DNA of 64,000 nucleotides from Siderastrea siderea (taxonomy: Eukaryota > Cnidaria > Anthozoa > Scleractinia > Rhizangiidae), in contig OZ034971.1 in NCBI GenBank assembly GCA_964030785.1, positions 35,630,804 to 35,694,803 of the forward strand, given 5' to 3'. The position numbers were made by a program, and so were the translations under genes. The notes under the pieces were generated by a model. That model was not told the origin of the DNA. It saw only the letters and a program-made list of their open reading frames with translations, and made no database searches. Below are positions 1 through 10,528 of the stretch, in pieces (the first letter of the stretch is position 1; every line of letters starts with the position of its first letter).

Positions 1-229
1 GGTACCATGGAAGATCTTATCGACACAGCACAAGGTTTCTAACGAAATGTCGAAAGGATAAACGCAAAGACTAACCAACAAAGGACGAACAAGCAAACAA
101 ATGGATAGATAGATGGAATAATGAGTGCGAGAGCAAGAGTATTTCCAAGCACGTCATTTAATTTGTAACAATTGAGGCCACAGTACAAAGAATAGACGCA
201 TTTCAAGTGTTTTTTTGGAGTGCCCTTGA

Positions 230-480
230 ATTTTCAGACGCCTTAAACTCCAGTTTATTTCAAAACCCCATGGCACGAAACAACTTTGGTTACATAGGAA
301 ACAGATCTACACCAGAACTGACAGATCATATTTGAACGAGTAGAGAGAGACACTAGTTTGCCATCTTTTTGGCGCGTTTAACCTAGCCTCCGAACATCAT
401 CGTTCTTATTTCCTCTCTCTTTCACTTCGCCATTAGTTGATGTGGTGTGTGTTTTAATTAATTCTGCTGGTGAAAAACCG
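230..480 (+). pseudogene. Decayed 5' flank and signal-peptide exon of a granulin gene
   Basis: The block aligns by eye with the 5' flank and first codons of the granulin gene at 42858: the shared order is a GAATTTTCAG-like motif, an ACAGATCT-like motif, TTTGAACGAG, then a pyrimidine-rich tract, CTTTCACTTC and finally TGTGGTG...ATT.CTGCTGGTGA. The last part corresponds to the signal-peptide codons of the intact genes, but the start codon and reading frame are lost, and a GGAT microsatellite follows instead of granulin codons. It is a fossil of the 5' end only. The alignment was made by eye, so exact limits are soft. Confidence 0.55.
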
Positions 481-511
481 TTAATTTAAAGAAATCGTTT
501 CTGACGCGAAA

Positions 512-540
512 TGGGTGGATGGATGGATGGATGGATGGAG
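512..540. repeat. GGAT tetranucleotide microsatellite
   Basis: A short run of GGAT/ATGG repeats follows the decayed exon. The same microsatellite sits at the same place in every related unit (about 22948-22980, 23157-23196, 24838-24890, 26550-26607, 28268-28325 and 31937-31971), so it marks the repeat unit. Confidence 0.85.
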
Positions 541-734
541 GAATGAGTTAAGTTGCCACGAGGGCAAGAGGCAATCGCAAGTGAGTCACTTCTAACAAAT
601 GAGGCCATTGATAGCATTTCAGGTGTTAACGTTTTGTGGTTGCCATAAAGAGCTTTTACAATATCTATCCTATTTTTTGCTTATATTTTACATCCTATGT
701 ACAAACAATCGACGCATTTCAAGTGTTTTTGGAA

Positions 735-990
735 TGCCCTCGAACTTTTAGGCGCCTAACTCTAGTTTACATCAAAACCCCATGGCACGAAACAACTTTA
801 GTTACATAGGAAACAGATCTACACCAGAACTGACAGAGCATATTTTAACGAGTAGAGAGAGACACTAGTTTGCCATCTTTTTGGCCCTTTTAACCTAGCC
901 GCCGAACATCATCGTTCTCATTTTCCTATCTACTTCACTTCCGCATTAGCTGATGTGTTCTGTGTTTTAATTAATTCTGCTGGAGGAAAA
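735..990 (+). pseudogene. Second decayed granulin 5' flank and exon-1 remnant
   Basis: This is a second copy of the block at 230-480 (shared: a GCCCT.GAA start, the CCCATGGCACGAAACAAC stretch, ACAGATCTACACCAGAACTG, the pyrimidine tract and AATTAATTCTGCTGG). As before it ends in the remnant of the signal-peptide codons with no usable ATG and then diverges. Two such remnants precede the intact gene, and both recur in copy B. Confidence 0.5.
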
Positions 991-2485
991 CTGTTAATTT
1001 CAAGAAATCGTTTCTAGCGCGAAATTCTCTGCAGAAATTTACAGACCTAAACGTTAAAATAATCACCCTTATTTTACAGAGCGAACTACTTGCTATTGAT
1101 GAAGTGAAATCAATCCAATGTGCCTTAGAGTGCTTTTCAATGTACCAATGTTGATTTGGATCATTTTGATTACATGCGTGTATGTATAGCTATGTACTCT
1201 GCCCCAACGGCTTGACATGTTATGCATATGTCTTTTTCGCCAAAAAAGATAGCTTCTAGATTATGTTTGAGTTGTGAAAGATCATGACATAGGGCGCGCT
1301 TCACCTTTTAGTTGAACGTTCTTCGTATGTCGTAGTTAGTGAGTCCCTGCAGTTCCACATTATAGGGAATTAGTGGCACCAAAAACAAAAGGGGCTATTA
1401 AAGTTTGATTATACTCGCTTGCAAATAAAACGTAGTTCCGTTGGTTGTACTACAGGGGATTGGGATTGGATCCCTCCCCCCTCCCCATCCCCTTGTGCTG
1501 GGAAAGAAGTCCAGCTTAAAGAGTAGCTCAAAACTGAGAAAGGGTCAAAAGAGGGGAATTTTACTAACTGGAGATTGCACGCCAAGATCACACTGTTGAA
1601 GGTGTAAAGGCGTAAGAGAAAAAATACCGGTACCTTTGTCATACAAATTTAGGCGATGTTAGAAAAGTAAAAAAACAAAACATTAGACTACTTTCGAGTG
1701 CACATTGACCCAAGACTATTGCCCAATACCTAAAGTCACTAAAGCACTGAGATATCAAATTAAAGCGAGTGATTTGAAATCTGATATGCCATAGCCCAGT
1801 AACAACAGTAGAAATACGTAATCTTCAAATCGAAGTCTCTGAACTGCATGTGCTGAGTACACATAGAATCGTGATCGAGCCTTACTTCTAAGTAATAAGA
1901 AAGGCTAAGGCGAAGAAAGTATTGATTTTATAGAAAGCTTACGAATTTAGAGAACATTTTTCTTTTCAGATAGAAGTTGAAATTGCTCCTCCTTGTTGTT
2001 TCGGTCATCCACAAAAAGTTCTACTCAGTCGGGGCAGTGATAAAATCACGCAAAGAAATGAAGGGCATTGTTATCAAGGGTGCCTAGGAGGAGAGAGAAG
2101 GGAGGCGGGTGGTGGTGTTCTTTAAGTGTACCCGCATCCCTAAAACACATTTTTTGCTGTCAGTGGTTGCAAGATATGATGCCATAAATACCCATATTTT
2201 CCACCTTGTTTGGTGAACAAGGGTATAGAATGTCGAAAAAAGCAGTCTGGCATGGAAAATTTCAATTTCTGCCGTTTCGCGACTTTTTATTTCCCCTTTT
2301 ATTTCTTGGCCGCTATTATTATTAGTAAAACATGTTCTTCCAACACGATGTTGGACGAAAAATTGTTTGATCGTTTAGCCAGCTCTTCAGACATTGAGCA
2401 CGGAGATATTTACCACGGCACGTGCATTTTGACACGACAACGACTGAGCTATCATTCCACTTGAGCAGTAATTACCATTTTTGCC
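991..2485. other. Upstream region of granulin gene A, no gene recognised
   Basis: No coding region can be supported here. From about 1363 onward the sequence is shared with copy C (13007 onward), and all of it is shared with copy B. A diverged relative lies at 17390-18110. An 84-codon open frame at 2210-2464 is open in all three copies. In C it carries an A-run indel compensated by a one-base loss, so its openness is explained by recent duplication rather than shown to be selected. Confidence 0.6.
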
Positions 2486-2491
2486 TCACTG

Positions 2492-2548
2492 TAGCCTGCG
2501 TCGCAGACGTAATATAACACGGTAAAATTTTGTGTGCTACGCAGGCTA
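2492..2548. mobile_element. 57-bp fold-back element (TAGCCTGCG ends), copy A
   Basis: TAGCCTGCG at the left is matched by CGCAGGCTA at the right, and the inverted match extends inward over most of GTCGCA. CACTG lies immediately on each side and may be the target duplication. The same insertion is present in copies B and C, so it predates the duplications. The longer inverted-repeat element at 48482-49870 starts with a very similar sequence. Confidence 0.7.
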
Positions 2549-2954
2549 CACTGACTGTAAGAGTTTCAATAGTCATTTCTGCAAAATTCAGGGACCGTTG
2601 AAGTATTCCCACTGGAATTCTGTATACGGGCAAAGAATTCTCGAAATCAAACGATAACAATAGCTACTGCATGCAACAGTCTTCATCAAATCAATCATGA
2701 ACTGTTCAATTTAGTTTTTATACACTGCTGCCTTACTAGAAGTGGGGCCTTGGTGTGGTATCATACCAATTTTTATAGATTGATATTATAAGGACGATTT
2801 TTTATGGGAATGAATAAGACGTTTTCTATTGCTTTTTCACGTATTCTTTCTGACATCCAGGCGCGCGCCGGCCGACTAATTTCCAGGTTTCAAAACTGAA
2901 AACTTAAGAGTAATAAATCAAATCTCACATTGTTTATTTTGTTTAATGAACATC

Positions 2955-2967
2955 GCTTTTTTTCCAG
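2955..2967 (+). promoter_or_regulatory. Probable 5'UTR splice acceptor of granulin gene A
   Basis: A T-rich tract ends in CCAG at 2964-2967, 22 bp before the chosen ATG. The fourth gene has CCCAG at 42831-42835, 22 bp before its ATG, followed by the same kind of pyrimidine-rich leader. The conserved spacing suggests an intron in the 5'UTR with the entire coding part in the second exon. There is no transcript evidence. Confidence 0.45.
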
Positions 2968-2989
2968 TTTCTTTCCTCCTTCACTCAAG

Positions 2990-3346
2990 ATGAAGTGTTA
3001 TGTGGTGATCCTGATTACTCTGCTGGTGATGTCTCTTCCACGATGCCCTGTCAGTGGGCCTACGAACGGGGGGGGGAAGGAGCCGCCTATTGAAGGGATC
3101 CTGTTGAACCCTGCAAAGCATCCTAAGCTGTCATATCTCTTGGAAGAGAAAGTGATAGCAAAACGTGGTGTGGTGTGGTGTGGTGTGGGTGGTGTGTATT
3201 ATTGCCGAGATGGTAACACATGCTGTCGACTTTCTTCAGGACAGTGGGGATGTTGTTCATTTCCATACGCGGTTTGCTGTAGTGATGGAATGCATTGCTG
3301 CCCAAATGGATACATCTGTTCCAGTGGCGGCCGTTGCTACAAATAA
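2990..3346 (+). CDS. Secreted single-granulin-domain precursor, intact copy A
   Basis: The gene encodes 118 residues. Residues 1-23 form a hydrophobic signal peptide (MKCYVVILITLLVMSL core). Residues 24-59 are a propeptide ending in the dibasic pair Lys-Arg (AKR), a likely furin or prohormone-convertase site. Residues 60-118 are one complete granulin module with cysteines at 64, 72, 78-79, 88-89, 96-97, 103-104, 110 and 116: the full 12-cysteine pattern with four CC pairs and the family's DGMHCCP element. Granulins are secreted, disulphide-stacked growth-factor or defence-like peptides; the role of this one is unknown. The ATG at 2990 has an AAG context and was preferred over an in-frame upstream extension because it starts the signal peptide and matches the fourth gene. 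The propeptide contains a G9 run (3068-3076), and a TGGTG microsatellite encodes the start of the mature peptide. Copies B and C are broken. Confidence 0.85.
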   Translation: MKCYVVILITLLVMSLPRCPVSGPTNGGGKEPPIEGILLNPAKHPKLSYLLEEKVIAKRGVVWCGVGGVYYCRDGNTCCRLSSGQWGCCSFPYAVCCSDGMHCCPNGYICSSGGRCYK

Positions 3347-3357
3347 AGTAAAATAAA
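3342..3357 (+). promoter_or_regulatory. Polyadenylation signals overlapping the granulin stop codon
   Basis: AATAAA at 3342-3347 overlaps the TAA stop (3344-3346), and a second AATAAA follows at 3352-3357. If used, the 3'UTR would be only a few tens of bases. Copies B and C keep the same arrangement. Confidence 0.55.
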
Positions 3358-3756
3358 AACTGCAAACATGATCAGCAAATATAACTGTTAAACTTTCTTT
3401 ACTCGTGGAGAAACTTTCTAGATTCATCTTCAGGGATCTAGTTTTCGTTAAAATTGTAAAAAAAAAAATCAAGTATTATTAAAATTGCAATATAGTCAGG
3501 CGATACTAGAAGAATAAAAACTACTCTGCCGCGATCGATCGCGATCAAACTGAACATTTTTATAAAGTTCTCTCAGTTTTTCGTGCTTAGACTAAAAGAA
3601 AGTAGATTTGCGAACCAGCGTTGGGTTTCATTTTTTTTTTTGAGTGGAAGCTGTAGTACGCACGTAATTAAAATTGCTGTTCGAACCAACTTATGTGTAT
3701 TTTAGCTGCACTCATCCTGAATTAATTTCAGACACCTGCAAGAAAGAAGGTACAGT

Positions 3757-3805
3757 CATCATCATCATCATCATCAATCATCATTATCATCATCATCGTC
3801 GTCAT
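3757..3805. repeat. ATC/CAT microsatellite
   Basis: Trinucleotide repeat of ATC with interruptions, at the equivalent place in copy C (about 15330-15400, where part has become TCG) and copy B (about 35855-35900). It varies in length between the copies. Confidence 0.85.
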
Positions 3806-3814
3806 CTATTAGAG

Positions 3815-4335
3815 CGCACTGGCGCCGTTTTCATGAAGTCGTTCCAGACTTCACCCTATTCAGACCGAGCGATTGTGCCCGCACTGACTTTGGACTTTAA
3901 TCACTTTTATGTAAGCAAGCTAAGCCCACCAAACTTGGTAACTTTTCCTAAAATTTATATGGCATCAATTTGGCATAGCAAGTGCTCGTCCATCCAGTTT
4001 CACGTTACCACGGCAACCAAATTTTGACAGGCTGTTTTTTTCAGAATCTTAAATTTTCACCTATTCATTGAAAAATATAACTTTTCTGAAGTAAGTTTTT
4101 CATTTAATATCATTTGATTTCGGTTACTTTTTGCTCAATTTTGGCAATTTTCAAAGGTTTTGGAAAAATCAAGAAATCCAAGATGGTCGCCGTTGTAGAA
4201 CCTGACGTAATTGTTACGTCATATGACGTCATCGGCTCATGTTCTGCACCTCAAAGGAAATATTTTTGGCTTCAAGTTTCGTTGTCTTAGCTTCAATATT
4301 CTCGGAGTTAAGAGGTGGAGGCCGAATCAGCCCCC
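3815..4335 (+). repeat. Interspersed repeat R1, copy A
   Basis: The block is present in the same orientation at about 15425-15930 and 35930-36430, and diverged and inverted at 16785-17345. It contains CAAGATGGTCGCC and TGACGTAA/TGACGTCA motifs. The inverted, diverged relative shows that it is a dispersed family rather than only part of the segmental duplication. No coding potential was seen. A poly-C tract near 4338-4352 follows it. Confidence 0.65.
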
Positions 4336-4689
4336 AACCCCCCCCCCCCCCACCCCAACCACCTGACCCGGGAGACCGAAAAAAGCCCTGTCTGAATAGA
4401 GTGTGTTCACGGCGGCCATGTTGGAGGAGCAAAACAATAAAAGCTATTTGCATAAAAATGAAACTTTTTTCCCAATGGAAATAAATTTTATTGTTTTCCT
4501 CCTCCAGCACGGCCGCTGCTAACACACTCTATAGGGTGAACGTTTCTAGTGATCCCCCGAAGCTGCAACAGCAGAAATCCTGTGTCCCGCTCGAGTTTTT
4601 CAGTAAAGTGTTTGTAGTAATCTGCCCTTCGTTTCATGACATGGTTTCATGATTCGACCCAGGTGACCCAGAATTGATGCAATGATATC

Positions 4690-5240
4690 GATTTCAAGCA
4701 TGAAAATTGGTACTACAAAAAAATGATCAAGGAAAAATATATGAGATATATGATTTAATGTTCTTAGGCAATTCTCTTTCTGTCAAATACAGATGCCAAG
4801 GGTTACCCCGGACTTCGTTTCTTGGGATTTCTCAGTATAAGACAAAAAGCAGGGTTATTCACTGGTGTCCTGTGTGCAGTGAGCTAACAAGAAAGTTGGA
4901 AATTCAAAACCGGGATTGAGAATTAAACCTGTGGCTTATCAAAGACGGGCCCAAAAATAAACCTCTAACGTATACTCATGCAATTTGCTTTCCTGTTTTT
5001 AGTCAAAGATGCACATATTTATTTATCATTTATTTATTCTATATCTTTAATTTTATTTTATTTATTATCTTTATCTGGAGATCAGAATTTTTTTCAAATT
5101 GTGTTTTTCCCTTTTCCGGGATGTTCCGGGGTGTTCCGGAATGTTCCATGTTCCTGGTTTTGTTGACGCCAGAGGAAAATGCTACATTCTGTCCCGAACA
5201 ATTAATTCGTTCCTTTGACCACTCCAATGTCAAGTCCATC
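4690..5240 (+). repeat. Interspersed repeat R2, copy A
   Basis: This stretch recurs in C (about 16240-16784) and B (about 36790-37340). A further, more diverged copy at 61545-61842 is separated from its continuation at 63952-64000. It includes a TATTTATTTAT-rich part and a TTCCGG..TGTTCC cluster near 5110-5150. The TTCCGG cluster also appears inverted at about 61925-62005. No function recognised. Confidence 0.65.
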
Positions 5241-6596
5241 GAGTCTTCTAGAGCAAATTAAGCACCTTTTCCATGGAAAAGAGATTTTAGTAATATCACA
5301 GCCTACAAAAATCGAAAGAACGAAAGCAAACGAAAATGCTCAGCGTAACGGAAAATTGAACACGGAAGATGGGTGATTAGTGCATATTAAGCGAGCCGAG
5401 GGTTAACTTAAAATTTATAATTATGTGGCTGACCAGCATGCGAAGTCTGGTCTAACTTTGAAAAGGATTATTTAAAAAATGATATCAGGGAAGGGGATTC
5501 TTAACAGACACCTTAGCGATAAAGAAAAAAATCCAAATGAAGAAGCGATACAGTTGTCTTGTGTAATAATTCAGTAGCCTGAAGTACTTGGCTACTATGA
5601 AAATGGTCATACTTAAAGGTTTCATGAATTAATGCATAAGTAAGTAAGAGCACATCTTGGCACAACATAATCAACAGTACTGGTATTTCTACGATATGCA
5701 CAAAAGTTACTGTACAACAACCTTGTACGGTAAATTAAACGGCAGCACAGGAAAGTATTTCTCAACAGTTTTTTTTAAGTGAACGATCAAATTATCCAGA
5801 GGTTCGAAATATAGAACAACCGTGTAAAAGAACTACAGGAAAGTATTGCTCGGATTCCTCGATGCATTTAATTTTACAAATGGTCACACTTAACGACAAT
5901 GGACCGTGGGCTTTTGAAGGGAAAGAACTAAATAACAAAGATCTCGATAGCCCTGTCACGCAAATTGAGCGAAACACTTGTCTGTTTAAGATACCTACTC
6001 TGGAAACGACCGAGTTCGACACAATAGCACTCGTCTCAAATGTAATTCTAAGCAGGTCCCATTAACAAAACTAACTAGACTATATCGCAGAAACAAATGA
6101 AGCGTTTCAAGCGTCAAGTCGAGTGCCGTCCAATTTTCAGGTAGCTAACCGGTGCCATTTAGCATCAAAATTGCATGGTGCGACCATAATTGCGTAGGAA
6201 AGAGATCTTAATTGTAGGAGTTTCCCACCCCCTTGTTGGTACAACCCATGCGGTTGGCCAAAGTGCAGGACAAAAATGGTAGACAAGGTAAATTTCTTGA
6301 GTCTTATATCTGCCTGACAATAGATAAGGTTCAGTATTGCGTGCTCTTTCGTCGTAGCCATGGTTTCGTTCCCATGCAGAAACCAAAGCTACTCTCACTA
6401 AACATTTGTCGACGCTCATTTTATGCCAAAGCCGAAATCTGAAAACCCGAGGGTTACATTTTATCATAAACTATGCAATGTCTCGATTGCAGAAAAGAAA
6501 ACGACTAATTTACATATATTTATAGATAGATAAGAGAAAATTACTCTATTTTCATTGCCTCGATAACATTTAAGTTGGTGCGGAGTGTCGGCTATG
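5241..6596. other. Region resembling the 5' flank of the fourth granulin gene
   Basis: No gene is supported. Between about 5700 and 6170 the order of motifs matches 41400-42700, the upstream region of the granulin gene at 42858: CTCAACAGTTTTT, AGAGGTTC.AAA.ATAGAAC, an ACAGGAA.GT.TTG block, AAATGGTCACA.TTAACGA, and CACTCGT-like then TAATTCTAAG. The TATA box of the fourth gene (TATAAAAGG) corresponds to TGTAAAAGA here (about 5822-5830), so the promoter appears decayed. No downstream granulin exon follows; the 4-kb insert begins instead. Confidence 0.55.
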
Positions 6597-6713
6597 TATA
6601 CGGTGATCAGACAATCACATATTATGTGACTGTTTTAATATATAGAACGAGACAAAATTCGCCAACTTCGCAATATGTATTACTTAACAAGTTATCTAAT
6701 ATAGAACCACCTC

Positions 6714-7342
6714 CTCGCCGATGTACAACGGCGAAGTACATGCGTCTGTATATAAGAAAGACTGATATCTCGCCGATGTACAACGGCGAGGTAGGTACGT
6801 CTGTATATAAGAAAGACTGATATCTCGCCGATGTACAACGGCGAGGTAGGTGCGTCTGTATATAAGAAAGACTGATATCTCCCCGATGTACAACGGCGAG
6901 GTAGGTGCGTCTGTATATAAGAAAGACTGATATCTCGCCGATGTACAACGGCGAGGTAGGTGCGTCTGTATATAAGCAAGACTGATATCTCGCCGATGTA
7001 CAACGGCGAGGTAGGTGCGTCTGTATATAAGCAAGACTGATATCTCGCCGATGTACAACGGCAAGGTAGGTATGTCTGTCTATAAGAGAGACTGATATCT
7101 CGCCGATGTACAACGGCAAGGTAGGTACGTCTGTCTATAAGAGAGACTGATATCTCGCCGATGTACAACGGCGAGGTAGGTGCGTCTGTATATAAGCAAG
7201 ACTGATATCTCGCCGATGTGCAACGGCGAGGTATATGCGTCCGTATATAAAAGAGACTGATATCTCGCCGATGTGCAACGGAGAGGTAGGTGCGTCTGTA
7301 TATAAGCAAGACTGATATCTCGCCGATGTACAACGGCGAGGT
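6714..7342. repeat. 55-bp satellite array 1 (12 quasi-palindromes)
   Basis: The core CTCGCCG starts at 6714, 6769, 6824, 6879, 6934, 6989, 7044, 7099, 7154, 7209, 7264 and 7319, an exact 55-bp step each time. Each core has 7-bp arms CTCGCCG and CGGCGAG around A-TGTACA-A; only the two A bases break perfect symmetry. Units differ by a few substitutions. The 55-bp period makes all three minus-strand frames open over long distances (up to 252 codons), which is a by-product. Confidence 0.97.
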
Positions 7343-8622
7343 TATTAAGTGCGACGGCATAAAATTGCAGCTTGAAATTCCGCCGGCGTAGTTCATCGGC
7401 GAATTATATAAAATGGAGCATGATGGAGATAAGTCTGTTGGCCGATGCAAAAAAGGAAAGATAGATTTCCGCTGCAGAAGTTACACAAGCACGGATTTCA
7501 TTCCACGGGGGGCAGTGTTCCGTTGGCCAGTGAGAAATATTTCTTTGACAATTGAAAAAAAAAACAAACAAACAAACAAACAGAGTAACAAACAAACAGA
7601 CAAACAACAGGTTACGGAAATTGAATGCTCGAAGTTATTTATTAGCCTGATCATTAGCAAAAGTCAGTTTTATATTCGTGATGAAGGACCTAGGCTTGTA
7701 ACATGCCTGCCACATCGCTCATTTTTCTTGAACTAACAACCCAACCCTATATTCACTCCAGTCTTACAGGGAGTTGGTTTTACGAGCAAAAAGTAATCCC
7801 AGTCAGCCGAACCGGGACAATTAAATCAAGCTTAATTGAAATAATAAATATACAATGCAATATCTATTGTTTTACGCATTTACTGTTAAATTGCTTTATT
7901 TCGCTCGTGCGGAGCTATTCAAAAGGATATGTTTTTGTCCCCCCGTTGGGGCTAGGGTAAGGTTTTGTGCTCTGTGGAACCGGGGTCTGGAATTGGATAT
8001 GTTTTTTAACACTTGTCTCTTAAGTACAGCGGTTCTGGCGACCGTTTCGCGAGACTCCCGATAACTTTTCGGTCCCGAAAATTATTTTAGGTGCACAATA
8101 TTCTCGAATAGCTATACAATTTTTATTGATTTTGAAAGCTAAATTTTAATTTTTTTTCAATTTCTGACAATTAGCTGACAAAGTGAGCTCGAAAAAATAG
8201 TTCCCGGGCCTGGAAAGTTATTGGGAGTTTCGAGAAACGGTTCCCAGGGGTGCGTTTCTTGAAAGCCCCCGGAACGTTTTCGGCCCCGAAAAGCCATTCG
8301 TAAAAATATGGACCTCTCATTCTGCAAAGCTGTTATTTTAGCTTGTCTTTAAGATAAGAAATGTTTAGCTAATAGCAAAGGTTCATGCTTAGAAACTTCT
8401 TTGTTTACAAGATACAGTTTGAATTATCGTGCCCGAAATAGACCCGAAAAGTTTCGGGGCTTTTTTGTCTGACGTAACTGGGTCAAGTATTCTGGTAGCA
8501 GAATGTTTCTGGTTGCAAAAAAAAAAAAAAAACAACACATTTCTACTGATGTATTGCCCAACGTTTCATTTGACATATACTCTTATGTTGAAACAAAATA
8601 TCCAGTTCACTTTGTATTGAAC

Positions 8623-8774
8623 AAATGCAGAGCAAAATACAAACGTTAAGACGGAAAGTTGTAACTCGAGTTCCACGCAATAAGCGATCATGTGATGATC
8701 ATCTGATGATCGCTTTGTGTTTGAAACTCGAGTTACAACTTTCCGTCTTTACGTTTGTATTTTGCTCTGCATTT
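8623..8774. mobile_element. 152-bp fold-back inside the 4-kb element
   Basis: The arm from AAATGCAGAGCAAAATACAA (8623) is matched by its complement ending at 8774. Arms are about 70 nt, nearly perfect, meeting at a short spacer containing GATGATCATC (about 8693-8704). It looks like a small fold-back element nested in the larger insertion, though it could be an original part of it. Confidence 0.85.
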
Positions 8775-9172
8775 CTGTGCATAGAGCACTCATAGAACTA
8801 TACATATGTTTTTTCCCTGGAATTACTTATAAATATATATATGTTATTTTACGTACTCAAGACCAAGAGCACAGTTTTTCTCTTTACGGACCGACCTAGG
8901 CAGGTAAATAACATTTTCATTTTTTTCCCAACATTTGAGAGTTTGCAGATCAATCTTGAAAGGTTGTCAGAACGCGCGTAAGTTTCACTGAGATGGCAGG
9001 AAACCGTGGAGCGAATGTAATCATAAACACTTCAAACTTTTTTTAAAACTCAAGTGTAATATTTTCGACTAGAAACTACCGTATCACCACGGAAAAGGTT
9101 GTTTTTCAAGAACAGACACGCACATGGAAAATCCTGCCCGGCATAGGGATAAACAACGATAGACGGTTTCAC

Positions 9173-10528
9173 TTCGCCGATGATCAACGGCGAGATATTG
9201 AGTCCTACATTATACAGACGGCTTCACTTCGCCGATGATCAACGGCGAGATATCGATGCCTACTTTATACCGACGATTTCATTATACAGAAGGTTTCACT
9301 TCGCCGATGATCAACGGCGAGGTATTGAGTCCTTGATTATACAAAAGGTTTCACTTCGCCGATGATCAACGGCGAGATATCGATGCCTACTTTATACGAC
9401 GGTTTCACTTCGCCGATGATCAACGGCGAGGTATTGAGTCCTTCCTTATATAGACGGTTTCACTTCGCCGATGATCAACGGCGAGATATTGAGTCCTTCA
9501 TTATTTCACTTCGCCGATGATCAACGGCGAGATATTGAGTCCTTTATTGTATAGACGGTTTCACTTCGCCGATGATCAACGGCGAGATATTGGGTCCTTC
9601 TTTATACAGACGGTTTCACTTCGCCGACGATCAACGGCGAGATATTGAGTCCTTCATTATATAGACGGTTTCACTTCGCCGATGATCAACGGCGAGATAT
9701 TGAGTCCTTCATTATATAGACGGTTTCACTTCGCCGATGATCAACGGCGAGATATTAAGTCCTTCCTTATATAGACGGTTTCACTTCGCCGATGATCAAC
9801 GGCGAGATATTGAGTCCTTCATTATATAGACGGTTTCACTTCGCCGATGATCAACGGTGAGATATTGAGTCCTACATTATACAGACGGCTTCACTTCGCC
9901 AATGATCAACGGCGAGATATTGAGTCCTTCATTATATTGACGGTTTCACTTCGCCGATGATCAACGGCGAGATATTGATTCCTACATTATAAAGACGGTT
10001 TCACTTCGCCGATGATCAACGGCGAGATATTGATTCCTACATTATAAAGACGGCTTCACTTCGCCGATGATCAACGGCGAGATATTGAGTCCTACATTAT
10101 ACAGACGGCTTCACTTCGCCGATGATCAACGGCGAGATATTGAGTCCTTCCTTATATAGACGGTTTCACTTCGCCGATGATCAACGGCGAAATATTGAGT
10201 CCTTCATTATATAGACGGTTTCACTTCGCCGATGATCAACGGCGAGATATTGAGTCCTTCATTGTATAGACGGCTTCACTTCGCCGATGATCAACGGCGA
10301 GATATTGAGTCCTTCCTTATATAGACGGTTTCACTTCGCCGATGATCAACGGCGAGATATTGAGTCCTTGATTATACAGACGGCTTCACTTCGCCGATGA
10401 TCAACGGCGAGATATAGATAGAGTCCTTCATTATATTGACGGTTTCACTTCGCCGATGATCAACGGCGAGATATTGAGCCCTTTATTATACCGACGGTTT
10501 CACTTCGCCGATGATCAACGGCGAGATT
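9173..10528. repeat. 55-bp satellite array 2 (25 quasi-palindromes)
   Basis: I count 25 copies of the core from about 9173 to 10526, mostly at 55-bp steps, with a longer step of 72 between copies 2 and 3, a shorter one near 9500, and a 4-bp expansion near 10420. The core has arms TCGCCG and CGGCGA around A-TGATCA-A, so it is the array 1 core with the central TA swapped to AT. The linker (GATATTGAGTCCTTCATTAT type) differs from array 1. Confidence 0.97.

Noticed and set aside
2210..2464. 84-codon frame open in all three segmental copies
   Set aside because: Recent duplication explains its openness; copy C shows compensating indels, and no domain or signal is recognisable.
3165..3356. Alternative-frame peptides overlapping the granulin genes on both strands
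   Set aside because: They are shadows of the granulin frame and lack cysteine patterning or starts.
6692..7450. 252-codon minus-strand open frame, with further overlapping frames of 165 and 122 codons
   Set aside because: They are produced by the 55-bp satellite read in all three frames; no start, family motif or conservation independent of the repeat.
6714..10528. CRISPR-like appearance of regularly spaced palindromic repeats
   Set aside because: The whole 55-bp unit repeats, spacers are not unique, and the DNA is eukaryotic with no cas genes.
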